Shown here piece after piece: positions 1 through 6,651 of a stretch of 10,231 bases of DNA (positions are counted from its first letter, which is position 1; each line of letters starts with the position of its first letter). The translations under genes and the position numbers were made by a program. Origin of the DNA: Deltaproteobacteria bacterium (lineage in GTDB: Bacteria; Desulfobacterota; DSM-4660; Desulfatiglandales; HGW-15); the NCBI GenBank assembly GCA_016926135.1, contig JAFGPH010000595.1, positions 1-10,231 on the forward strand, in the 5' to 3' direction. Below the pieces are notes generated by a model. It saw only the letters and a program-made list of their open reading frames with translations, did no database searches and had not been told where the DNA came from.

Positions 1-1
1 A

Positions 2-193
2 GAAAGATGCCTTGACGGCATGCTCGACTTCTGCTTCGACGACGAAATGCTGGTTTTATACAAGAAACTCTACCGCTATTACCTTAATATTGACCCTGAG
101 GCGACGGCTTCGTACGTCCATTTCTATCGCGAAATGTGGGGGAACGAAGGCCAGGCCTGTGTCCCAAGGGGCGCGGAGACAAAGGACAAATGA
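2..193 (+). CDS. C-terminal end of an unidentified protein (5' end outside window)
   Basis: An open frame enters from the left edge and runs 63 codons to a TGA at 191-193. The visible residues include the charged, tyrosine-rich helical stretch [20 protein letters not shown] followed by YVHFYREMW and a short polar tail. I do not recognise the family. Its stop overlaps the ATG of the following methylase fragment (ATGA, 190-193), which suggests the two were translated as one operon. By position it is probably another component of the same DNA-modification or defence operon, but that is inference from context only. No start codon can be assigned because the gene begins outside the window. Confidence 0.6.
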   Translation, partial: ERCLDGMLDFCFDDEMLVLYKKLYRYYLNIDPEATASYVHFYREMWGNEGQACVPRGAETKDK

Positions 194-828
194 TTCCCAA
201 GGAATGCAAACGGCTGGCTGAGGTGGATTTTCCGATTGCGGAGATCTCGAAGCACTCTGAAAGCGGTGCTCGAGTCGGCCACCCATCCACCCTTCACCTT
301 TGGTGGGCGAGGCGGCCTCTGGCTGTCGGCAGAGGGTTGGTTCATGCTGCCCACCCTGATGAACCTCCGCTGGTGGTAGACCCATTTGCAGGAGGTGGAT
401 CGATCCCGCTTGAGGCTTTGCGGTTGGGCTGCGAGGCATTTGCCAGTGACCTCAACCCCGTTGCCTGCTTGATCCTCAAGGTCATGCTGGAAGACATACC
501 CAGGTATGGAAGGCAAAAGGTAAAAGTCAAAGGGCAGAATGGGGAGGAAGTGGAGGCCGAGGGGCTGGCAGAGGCGCTGAGGATCGTCGGAAAGGAGATC
601 AAGGAGAAGGCGGAGAAGGAACTCGCCGAGTTCTATCCCGCAGACCCCGACGGTGCCAAACCGATCGCGTATCTCTGGGCGCGGACAGTCCGGTGCGAAT
701 CACCCAACTGTGGGGCCGAGATTCCTCTCATGCGGTCTTTCTGGCTGTGCAAGAAGGTGAACCGAAAGAGAGCGCTCAGGTACAAGATCGTTCGCTCAGC
801 CGTTCCTTCTGCGTGCACGACCGGCTTG

Positions 829-885
829 GAACCCTGGCCCCCTGGGAGAGGTCTTCAAATTGAACCCTCTCCCTCTGGGAGAGGG
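829..885. repeat. Imperfect 23-nt direct repeat pair ending in a perfect 9-bp hairpin
   Basis: Copies at 829-851 and 862-884 share GAACCCT, then CTGGGAGAGG at their right ends, with three mismatches. The second copy extends into a perfect stem (865-873 with 877-885, loop TCT). The structure lies inside the open frame and is translated as a proline/glycine/arginine-rich linker (PWPPGRG, then [11 protein letters not shown]). Confidence 0.8.
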
Positions 886-1258
886 CAGGGTGAGGGTCAT
901 CATGGACCTGCTGTTATTCCACCAGACCTCCTTGATTTTGCCCGATCCCTCCGAAAGGAACAGACTGACGCTGAGACAAAACTCTGGATGCTGCTTCGGG
1001 AGCGGCGGAGCAGCGGCAGGAAATTCCGGCGTCAGCATCCTTTTCCTCCATATGTGGTGGACTTCTACTGCCATGAAGCCAACCTGGTGATCGAACTAGA
1101 CGGGGGACAGCATAAGGACCAGAGGAGGTATGACGAGAAACGGACGGCCTTCCTGAACGAGAAAGGGCTGCGAGTCATCCGGTTTTGGGATAACGACGTG
1201 TTGCAGGATACGGAGTCTGTGCTGGAGAGGATTTGGCAAGAACTTGAACTACCCTCAC
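829..1258 (+). mobile_element. DUF559 nuclease cassette with flanking repeats (MITE-like)
   Basis: Between the methylase fragment and the ATPase fragment lies about 430 bp that belongs to neither. Its left end carries two 23-nt imperfect direct repeats (829-851 and 862-884, 20 of 23 identical). The second is part of a perfect 9-bp hairpin, CCCTCTCCC-TCT-GGGAGAGGG (865-885). The octamer GTGAGGGT at 890-897 recurs inverted as ACCCTCAC at 1251-1258, bracketing the nuclease domain. DUF559 genes in many bacteria are found with such CCCTCTCC/GGAGAGGG stem-loops, so I read this as a small mobile or MITE-like cassette. No transposase is present. The exact ends are estimated: left anywhere from about 792 to 829, right about 1258 to 1262. 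No target duplication can be seen, as expected if the flanks were rearranged. Confidence 0.55.
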
Positions 1259-1262
1259 TCGC

Positions 1263-1778
1263 TTGCTGGACCCGGACGCCACCCTGCGCATGAAGATCGT
1301 GGAGTTTGTCGCAAAGGGGGAATTCGGCCTGGCTTCCGGTCAGACGCCTGAGGGGCGATACCAGAGAATCTGGTTCGAACAAACCGTTGGTTCTGACGAA
1401 ATCACCTTCGAGCCGAACGTCTTTCTGCTGACCAAGGCAAAGGCAAAAGAGTTGACCTCGGTTGCAAAGGTTGCAGGAGAGAAACCTGCTCAACCAGAGC
1501 CACAACCTGAACCCGAACCTGAACCGGAAATCCCGGTTGAGTCCCTGCCTGACTCGGTGCCGAAGACTAAGACGATTCGCCTGAGCGGGAACATCCCGCC
1601 TGAGATCTGGAACAGGCTGGGGACGAAAGTCATTCCGAAACTCAGATCAGGGAAGGACGTCACCATCGAAGTGAAATTCTCGACAACAGTAGACATGAGC
1701 CTGAGCAAAAACCTCGAATCAGAGCTTCGGCAGTTATTACAGGACTTAGGCATAGGGGAGAAATTCAGAATTGAATAG
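1263..1778 (+). pseudogene. C-terminal fragment of a DUF499 AAA-type ATPase
   Basis: The frame is open from 1248 and the first usable codon is TTG 1263. An ATG at 1290 overlaps the TGA of the preceding chimera (ATGA). The protein of about 171 residues resembles only the extreme C-terminus of DUF499 ATPases, which are usually around 1000 residues. It has a stretch like LASGQTPEGRYQRIWFEQ, then VFLLTKAKAKEL, a Pro-Glu repeat linker (PEPQPEPEPEPEIPVE), and the terminal segment IRLSGNIPPEIWNRLGTKVIP. No Walker A or B motifs are present, so it cannot be an ATPase. DUF499 ATPases and DUF1156 methylases commonly sit together in predicted anti-phage modification loci, which fits their remains lying side by side here. 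Homology begins almost exactly at the right end of the DUF559 cassette. No ribosome site is visible for TTG 1263, so expression as a separate peptide is doubtful. Confidence 0.72.
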
Positions 1779-1868
1779 AAAAGCTCAACACTCTTTGACC
1801 GATAATGTGCTCCAGAATGCCCGGGTTGCTGCTGGGGACCAAGCGAACTTGGAAACGGGGGTGGAGAG

Positions 1869-2483
1869 GTGAAAGTACCAAGCGAGCAGGAGTTTCTTGA
1901 ATGAATAAGACAGTATGAGAGTAATGAAAAACGGGATGCCATGTACAAAGTCTCAAACTTCCTGGTTTCACACTTCTGGGGAAACCCAGGCGACATGGCA
2001 GATGCACTGGGGGTCTTACTCCTCACCTGGAATCAAGCCTTTTACCGGTACGGCAGCTTTGACTTTGACAAGCTGGAGGCGGCCATATCCAAAAGCCTGC
2101 CAGTTTTGAAAGTATTCAGGGAACGAGGCATAACAACTCTATCCTCACATGATGAGCCATCCATCAAAGGAATCTTTCTCGAATTTCTCGACGCCCTCCG
2201 AATCGATTCAGGTAGCAGCGCAGGGAAAAGGAGCCCCGTTGCAGTCTCAAAGGCACTCCACCTGCTTGCCCCACAATTTTTGCCTCTTTGGGATGACAAA
2301 ATCGCCAAAGCCTATGGCCTCCGATACAGCCAGAAGCCTGCCGCTGAAGAATACGTCACCTTCTGCCGAATCAATAAATACATAGCCGACCAGATAAAGA
2401 ACTACAACATACCCACACACCGGCCACTACTTAAACTGATAGACCAGTACAACTACTCAAAATACACACAAGGATGGGTATAA
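1869..2483 (+). pseudogene. Conserved hypothetical protein with in-frame TGA at codon 12
   Basis: From ATG 1941 a 180-residue protein is open to TAA 2481-2483. The same frame extends upstream without another stop to a GTG at 1869, broken only by TGA at 1902-1904. The upstream residues (VKVPSEQEFLE, then after the stop IRQYESNEKRDAMYKV) read like a natural N-terminus, so the TGA probably replaced a sense codon such as TGG. The body contains FLVSHFWGNPGDMADALGVL, LLTWNQAFYRYGSFDFDKLE and VAVSKALHLLAPQFLPLWDD followed by KIAKAYG. The last motif resembles a helical region seen in HhH-type DNA-binding folds, but I cannot name the family. It appears soluble, with no membrane segment. Base composition is more AT-rich than in the genes from 3123 onward, consistent with accessory DNA. 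If translation restarts at ATG 1941, the product lacks about 24 residues and may still fold. Function is unknown. Confidence 0.6.
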
Positions 2484-2711
2484 CTTGAGTGCCGCTTGGT
2501 CGGACCAATCCAGGGATTTAATACTTCGAAACAAGGCTGAGAATTTGGCCTCCAAGTAATGCTTGGAGGTGCGTTTTCAGCATCGGAATAGGCCTTCTCA
2601 GAGTCGACTGCCGATTGGGAGGAGAAACGGGGGAGCGCCCCTTTATCGCACGGAGTCATGAGACCGGGGCCTTAAAGAAGTGGCGGATAAAGCTAATGTT
2701 GGAGATGGTGG
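2484..2711. other. Gap between the hypothetical gene and the DUF429 remnant
   Basis: These 228 bases contain no convincing gene on either strand. They hold the two-stem hairpin at 2536-2581, and CATCGG near 2581 can pair with CCGAT near 2611 in a wider fold. A weak GGGG-GAGCG-CCCC stem near 2634-2646 is followed by TTTAT. I see no promoter with good hexamers. Confidence 0.5.
2536..2581. other. Two-stem hairpin in the non-coding gap
   Basis: An outer stem pairs GCTGAGAA (2536-2543) with TTTTCAGC (2574-2581), eight pairs including one G-U. An inner perfect 8-bp stem pairs CCTCCAAG (2549-2556) with CTTGGAGG (2562-2569) around loop TAATG. There is no U-run directly after it, so it is not a classical intrinsic terminator. 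It could be a small structured RNA, a processing signal or an inactive repeat. It matches no RNA family I know. Confidence 0.5.
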
Positions 2712-3023
2712 ATGAGGAAACCACTCGTGATATTCGGGATCGACTTCAGCGGGGCCAAAGATGCCGGGAACAAGTGTCCCAGAAGTAGGCGTTCTGGGGG
2801 CCTATATCGCCCTTTTTGGCTTCAAAAAAGGGATTATACGCCGCTTACGCTTCCCGCACCCGGTATCCTTCCGCTCCCTCTATGCCCCCCCCCCTCTGGC
2901 TCGAAAGCCCAAGAGCGCCTTCACAATCAGTCCGCGAAGAATTTCGGGGGGGGAATGGGACGTCTCTTGAATAATTGGTTTCCTGTCGAGGGGAAGGGTC
3001 AGCGGACGGCGCTCTTGAACTGA
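2712..3023 (+). pseudogene. DUF429-family gene remnant (N-terminal 21 codons only)
   Basis: A good ribosome site, GGAG at 2701-2704, lies 7 nt before ATG 2712. The first 21 codons include FGIDFSGAKDAGNK, the conserved start of DUF429 proteins, which are predicted RNase H-fold nucleases of unknown substrate. The Asp in GIDFSG is the expected first acidic residue. After codon 21 (position 2774) the similarity ends abruptly. The frame runs on to a stop at 3021-3023, but the later residues are low-complexity and unlike the family, which is normally well over 200 residues. The breakpoint lies four bases before a perfect hairpin (2778-2798). The gene is therefore broken by deletion or insertion, or by misassembly, and is not expected to make an active protein. 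Confidence 0.6.
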
Positions 3024-3122
3024 TATTCCCCTGGGATATCCCCGACCCACAGGACATCCTCCTGCCGCAGAACCTGTGATAAGTCTGAGGGACCTGTATC
3101 CGGGGTTGACAAGAGAGAGCGT
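2775..3122. other. Non-coding decay tract with homopolymer runs
   Basis: No recognisable gene is present. The stretch has a run of ten C (2885-2894) and a run of eight G (2946-2953), about 50 bases apart. Such runs are prone to slippage in the cell and to sequencing error, so small frame errors here are possible. The short frames in this tract show no family motifs. It lies downstream of the minus-strand kinase, but I see no clear terminator for that gene. Confidence 0.5.
2778..2832. repeat. Two adjacent perfect hairpins at the DUF429 breakpoint
   Basis: CCCAGAA (2778-2784) pairs with TTCTGGG (2792-2798), and CCCTTTTT (2810-2817) pairs with AAAAAGGG (2825-2832). Both stems are perfect. They begin immediately after DUF429 similarity is lost. 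The orientation of the second (CCC-T run first, A run-GGG last) is wrong for an intrinsic terminator on either strand. They may mark the end of an inserted element. Confidence 0.5.
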
Positions 3123-4007
3123 TCATGAGGCTTCGCTCATCCTCGCAAGAACGTGATCGAGAGAACCTCGAAACGGACCGGGAGTTTCCATCTTGATGGA
3201 GGCCAGCGCTGCGGCAAAGCGCAGTGACTCTCGAACGTCGTGGTCGATCCTCCTGGCAAGATAGGCTCCCATGGTCGTGTCCCCGCGACCGGTTCTTCCT
3301 TGAGAGCTCGTGTTTGAGAACCTTTCATAAAGAGTCTTCCCTTTGTGCCGGGCGAACGCTCCGTCCGAACAGGTCAGGACGGTCTCGAGAGCCCCCCATT
3401 CTTCCACCACCCCGGCTGCTTCCTCCATGTCACGGGTTCCCGTCAGCACCTCGGCTTCGACGATATCGAGCTTCACCATATCGGCAAGGCCCGCAATTTC
3501 CGTTTTACCCGGAACGTCCCTGAATTGAATCACTCCGGTCTTGGGGTCAACCTGCCGCACAAAGCTTTGCATATCCACGGACAAGCGAAATCCCCGCTGC
3601 TTCAGATGTTGCATGAATTCCAGGGTAAACTCACGGTCTGTCAGGGCCCCTAGATGGATCGAACACGGCTCTATGGGAGGGATATCCGCGGTTACAAAAA
3701 ACCCGGCATTTTGGGCCTGAACCATCACTCTTTCATCGACATTCCCGGTGGGGTGGACAACCCGCATGTGCGTGGTCGAGGGAGCGGGCCGCAGAAAAAC
3801 GTCGATACCGGCTGCTTTCAAAGGTTCCAGAATATGCCCATCCCCTTCGGCCATCCTGGTTACCACGGCAATCCTCTTCTTTGAACAACTGGCAGCAAAA
3901 GCCCCGAAAAGCGGCGCTCCTCCCGGTGCGCCACGGGTGGAGCCCTCCGGCGTCTCGATTTCGTCGATCGTCACATGGCCCATAAAAACCAGATCATAGC
4001 GATTCAT
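3123..4007 (-). CDS. PfkB-family carbohydrate/nucleoside kinase
   Basis: This 294-residue cytoplasmic kinase would use ATP to phosphorylate a sugar, nucleoside or related alcohol. The opening YDLVFMGHVTIDEI is the typical first beta strand with the substrate-binding Asp. GGAPLFGAFAA (29-39) corresponds to the GG-x-x-x-N-x-A region. KLDIVEAEVLTG (179-190) is the usual K-x-N-x-x-E-x-x-x-L segment. GRTGRGDTTMGAYL (237-250) is the C-terminal PfkB signature, with Asp243 as catalytic base and the following Gly/Thr in the anion hole. The signature reads TGRGD rather than the common TGAGD. Length fits the family. The start at 4007 overlaps the end of the upstream hydrolase by 14 nt, so coupled translation is likely. 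Only a weak GGG lies before the ATG. Substrate cannot be told from sequence; a ribokinase/adenosine-kinase-like role is equally possible. Confidence 0.85.
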   Translation of the reverse strand: MNRYDLVFMGHVTIDEIETPEGSTRGAPGGAPLFGAFAASCSKKRIAVVTRMAEGDGHILEPLKAAGIDVFLRPAPSTTHMRVVHPTGNVDERVMVQAQNAGFFVTADIPPIEPCSIHLGALTDREFTLEFMQHLKQRGFRLSVDMQSFVRQVDPKTGVIQFRDVPGKTEIAGLADMVKLDIVEAEVLTGTRDMEEAAGVVEEWGALETVLTCSDGAFARHKGKTLYERFSNTSSQGRTGRGDTTMGAYLARRIDHDVRESLRFAAALASIKMETPGPFRGSLDHVLARMSEAS

Positions 4008-4893
4008 TTCGACCCTTTTTCGTATGGGCGATGATGGCTACGGCGATCTGAGCCCAGAGCTCCCCATGGGGTAGATCGTGACCCATGCCTTCGATGATCT
4101 TCAACTCGGCTCCCTGCACGGCTTCGGCCGTATCCCTGCCCGCCTCCACAGGGACCAGAGGATCGGCATCCCCGTGAATGACCAGGGTAGGCACCTTCAC
4201 GCCTTTCAACCCGGTCTTCCTGTTGCCTTGGGTCAGGATGGCAACCAGTTGTCTGACGGTGCCCTGAGGGCAGAAGTCGCGGTCGTATGCCCGGCCCATC
4301 ACGTTGCGGACCCATTCCTCATCCAACCCGAACCGGGGCCCCGTAACGGCCCTGAAAAGACTGAGGTTGAACTCAATGAACGGTTCGCGCTCATGAGGCG
4401 GAGGGGCAAGCAGCAGCCCCATCACCTCGGGTTTCGGCCGCGGGAGATCGGGGTTGCCTGTGGTACTGTAGATGGATGTCAGGCTCAACACGCGCCGGGC
4501 AAAGCCGATTGAAAGGGCCTGGGCGATCATGCCCCCCATGGAAATTCCGCAAATGTGGGCCTTTTCGATGTTGAGGGCATCGAGCAGGCCGACCGCGTCT
4601 GCGGCCATGTCCTCGATCGTGTAGGGGGGCGTGACCTTCTGGCCGGCCATCAGTTTGCCGATCACGTCCATCACGTCCGGCACGCCCGCCTCGTCAAGCT
4701 TGGTTGAAAGCCCGGCGTCCCGGTTGTCGAACCGGATCACGTACAGTCCCGATTCGGCAAGTTGCCTGCAGAAGTCCTCGTCCCAGTAAATCAAATGGCC
4801 GCCCAGCCCGATAATGAGGAGGATGGGGGGCGAGGACGGGTCCCCAAATGTTTCGTATTCAATCCGGATGTTGTTTGCGCTTACCTTGCTCAT
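3994..4893 (-). CDS. Alpha/beta-fold hydrolase
   Basis: The preferred start, ATG at 4891-4893, has an outstanding ribosome site just upstream, giving 299 residues (MSKVSANNIR...). An upstream in-frame ATG at 4992 would add 33 residues not typical of the fold and is rejected. The fold is clear: LLIIGLGGHLIYWD (25-38) supplies the oxyanion HG-like loop, HICGISMGG (113-121) is the nucleophile elbow with Ser118, VIHGDADPLVP (238-248) holds the acid (Asp244), and GMGHDLP (269-275) holds His272. This is the esterase/epoxide-hydrolase/lactonase type of serine hydrolase with a helical cap between strands 6 and 7. It is predicted cytoplasmic, with no signal peptide. It precedes the PfkB kinase in one transcription unit with overlapping ends. 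Substrate is unknown. Confidence 0.87.
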   Translation of the reverse strand: MSKVSANNIRIEYETFGDPSSPPILLIIGLGGHLIYWDEDFCRQLAESGLYVIRFDNRDAGLSTKLDEAGVPDVMDVIGKLMAGQKVTPPYTIEDMAADAVGLLDALNIEKAHICGISMGGMIAQALSIGFARRVLSLTSIYSTTGNPDLPRPKPEVMGLLLAPPPHEREPFIEFNLSLFRAVTGPRFGLDEEWVRNVMGRAYDRDFCPQGTVRQLVAILTQGNRKTGLKGVKVPTLVIHGDADPLVPVEAGRDTAEAVQGAELKIIEGMGHDLPHGELWAQIAVAIIAHTKKGRNESL

Positions 4894-4895
4894 TG

Positions 4896-4905
4896 GATCA
4901 CCTCC
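4896..4905 (-). promoter_or_regulatory. Strong ribosome binding site of the hydrolase
   Basis: On the minus strand GGAGGTGATC is a ten-base perfect complement of the 16S rRNA 3' end. Its GGAGG core lies 7 nt before ATG 4893. This decides the start codon against the longer reading from 4992. Confidence 0.85.
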
Positions 4906-4989
4906 GTCTGTCGGAATCTGTTCCCCAGTGTTCTGTTCTATAAATACCCTAACATACTCCCTGGTTGCGAATGGAACCCTCCACCGCTC

Positions 4990-5016
4990 CAAGGGCCGTC
5001 GGGGGGTGGTCTCTCA
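4990..5016. repeat. Dispersed intergenic repeat, partial copy 1
   Basis: In the gap between the permease and hydrolase genes, AGGGCCGT then GGGGGGTGGTCTCTCA closely matches the reverse complement of the left arm of the large hairpin at 9433-9532, with one or two base differences and a one-base gap. This copy does not form a long stem itself, only a weak CCACC/GGTGG pairing (4981-4985 with 5005-5009). Confidence 0.55.
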
Positions 5017-5069
5017 AGCGCCCACCATGAGTGAATGTCTTTATGAAACAGGACACTTCAGGGGTTTGA

Positions 5070-5096
5070 TCATCCGTCACCGTGGTTCATCCGTCA
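5070..5096. repeat. Short direct repeat at the permease stop codon
   Basis: TCATCCGTCA occurs at 5070-5079 and again at 5087-5096, a 17-bp period. The second copy contains the permease stop codon. It looks like a small local duplication at the gene end, and no terminator is evident. Confidence 0.5.
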
Positions 5097-6592
5097 ACAG
5101 CCGCATCGGCAGGGGCCGCATCGAGAGGGACAAACAGGGCGAGTATCATCCCGGGCACAGACACCACGAAGCTGACACCGAAGAAGTAACCGTAGCCGAT
5201 CCACTCTGCCAGAAAGCCGCTCATCACCCCGGAAAGCACCGCGCTGATGTTCATGAGACCCGTGCCGATCGCGAAATGGGCCGCCTTGAACTCGGGGAGA
5301 CAGGTCCGCATGACAAAGGTGACCAGCACGGCGGTGCCCAGGCCCCCTGAAAACTGATCGAATCCGTGGACCGATGCCACCAGGAAAAGGTTGAGGTTCC
5401 CTATGGCCGCGGGATCCACTGCCCCGGTGTTGACGGCCAGCATCGGGCTCAGATGGAGGGCGAGAACCATGTAGACGAGATTGGTGAGGTTCTGGGCCAG
5501 GAGGAAGGGCCAGATGGTTCTTCTCAGCGTGTATTTCGAAATCAACCAGCCTCCGAGCATGGCCCCCACGATGGAGCAGGGAAGTCCCACCCCTGCGGAA
5601 ATCCATCCGTAATGCAGCTTGATGCCCAGGTCGACCAGGAAGGGGGAGACCATGGCGGTAAGCATGGACTCCCCCGCCCTGAGCAAAATGATGAAGGCAA
5701 GGGTTACGCCGATCCTCTCACGATCCACGTAAGCCGCAAAGGCCCTGGTGTAAAAGGAGTGCGGATCCTTCAGCAGGAACAGCCGGATGCGGTTTTTCAG
5801 GAATGCCAGCACGCAGAGAGCCGCAAGGAGTCCCATTCCGATCCACCCCGAGATGGAAATCCTTCCCAGCACACGGAGCCAAGGAGGAAGCATGGAAGTC
5901 AGATCCAGGGATGCCACATACGCCAGGCCGATCATGCACAGGAGGACCGGAAAGAAGGTACGGAGGGATCTGCCTTTCAGGGCCTCCCGGACGAGCGAAC
6001 CGATGGGCCTCTTCTCTTCCTCCACCCTCGGCAACCACAGCACATGGTACAGGAAGAGGATCACCAACATGAACGAGCCGGCCAGGTAGGCCAACGGCCA
6101 ACCCCAGAGGGCGCCCAGCGTAACCACGACCCCGGTTCCCGTCATCATGGCGATCCGGTAAGCCATCACGCGGTACCCGACGAATCTGGCCTGCCCCTTT
6201 TCGTCAAGGGCCTCCATGTAGTATCCGTCAATGGCCATATCGTGGGTAGCCGCCACAAAGGCGCCCGCAAAGAGCAGGAGGGAAATGGCCTTCACACCCC
6301 AGGGAAAATCCGCCAGGAAAGCCACGGCGAGGATCAGGACAATCAGCAGGAACTGCATGACGAGCATCCACCGCCGCTTGGTCCCGAACTGGTCGATCTG
6401 GGGTCCCCACAGAAACTTCAGGATCCAGGGCACGCCGAAGAGAGAGGTGAGCCCGATCGCCTCCAGGCTGACCTTCATGTCCCTGAAGAACACGGAGGAG
6501 ACCGTCCTGATAAGGGTGTAGGGTAAGCCCTCGGCAAAATAGGTGGTGAATGCCCACAGGTGGGGGTTCTGTAGTATGGGCGGTCTATTCAT
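5087..6592 (-). CDS. AmpG/PAT-like major facilitator permease
   Basis: This 501-residue inner-membrane protein has about 12-14 hydrophobic segments spread along its length. The N-terminal part has FAEGLPYTLI (19-28), VSLEAIGLTSLFGVPWILKF (41-60) and the cytoplasmic loop WGPQIDQFGTKRRW (62-75), which is the MFS motif-A equivalent. AATHDMAIDGYYMEAL (114-129) matches the helix-4 signature of the AmpG/PAT family. AmpG imports muropeptides (GlcNAc-anhydroMurNAc peptides) for cell-wall recycling. Other PAT members move acetyl-CoA or unknown solutes, so the substrate is not certain. Length is close to E. coli AmpG (about 490). It is the first gene of a minus-strand group, followed after 193 bp by the hydrolase and kinase. 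The ATG at 6592 has only a modest AGG site. An amidase or other recycling enzyme is not adjacent, so the recycling role is inferred from family alone. Confidence 0.82.
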   Translation of the reverse strand: MNRPPILQNPHLWAFTTYFAEGLPYTLIRTVSSVFFRDMKVSLEAIGLTSLFGVPWILKFLWGPQIDQFGTKRRWMLVMQFLLIVLILAVAFLADFPWGVKAISLLLFAGAFVAATHDMAIDGYYMEALDEKGQARFVGYRVMAYRIAMMTGTGVVVTLGALWGWPLAYLAGSFMLVILFLYHVLWLPRVEEEKRPIGSLVREALKGRSLRTFFPVLLCMIGLAYVASLDLTSMLPPWLRVLGRISISGWIGMGLLAALCVLAFLKNRIRLFLLKDPHSFYTRAFAAYVDRERIGVTLAFIILLRAGESMLTAMVSPFLVDLGIKLHYGWISAGVGLPCSIVGAMLGGWLISKYTLRRTIWPFLLAQNLTNLVYMVLALHLSPMLAVNTGAVDPAAIGNLNLFLVASVHGFDQFSGGLGTAVLVTFVMRTCLPEFKAAHFAIGTGLMNISAVLSGVMSGFLAEWIGYGYFFGVSFVVSVPGMILALFVPLDAAPADAAVDG

Positions 6593-6651
6593 TTCAGAAA
6601 CCTGGGCTGGAGGTTGACACGCCCCGATCGTCCTGTGAGCCTTACGTCCTC

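Larger units (their letters stand above)
190..1293 (+). pseudogene. DUF1156 DNA methylase N-terminus fused in frame to a DUF559 nuclease domain
   Basis: This 367-codon chimeric frame starts at ATG 190, overlapping the upstream stop. An in-frame ATG at 136 would add 18 residues not typical of the family. Residues 1-45 ([20 protein letters not shown], then [14 protein letters not shown]) are the hallmark start of DUF1156 adenine-specific methylases. Residues 64-92 carry SAM-binding motif I ([17 protein letters not shown], then SDLNPVA). Residues about 163-197 ([20 protein letters not shown]) match the cysteine-containing segment that follows. Homology stops near residue 201. The catalytic [ND]PPY motif, which in this family lies well downstream, is absent, so no methylase activity is expected. 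Spacing between WWARRPL and DPFAGGG is also short for the family. Residues about 247-352 are a DUF559 domain of the Vsr-like nuclease fold, with VDFYC (Asp291) and IELDGGQH (Glu302, Asp304, His308). It is best read as a truncated methylase gene interrupted by a DUF559 cassette. Translation of the fusion is possible because the frame is uninterrupted. Confidence 0.8.

Noticed and set aside
1902..1904. TGA as a selenocysteine codon
   Set aside because: Desulfobacterota do use selenocysteine, but there is no redox motif around the codon and I see no SECIS-like hairpin just after it. A nonsense change from Trp is simpler.
2810..2832. CCCTTTTT/AAAAAGGG hairpin as an intrinsic terminator
   Set aside because: The T run comes before the stem closes on both strands, the reverse of a terminator's GC stem followed by U run.
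4894..4992. Longer start (4992) for the alpha/beta hydrolase
   Set aside because: The added 33 residues do not resemble the fold, and the very strong ribosome site directly precedes ATG 4893.
5366..6526. 386-residue plus-strand open frame
   Set aside because: It is antisense to the AmpG-like permease and has a His/Gln/Gly-rich composition typical of a shadow frame, with no family motifs.
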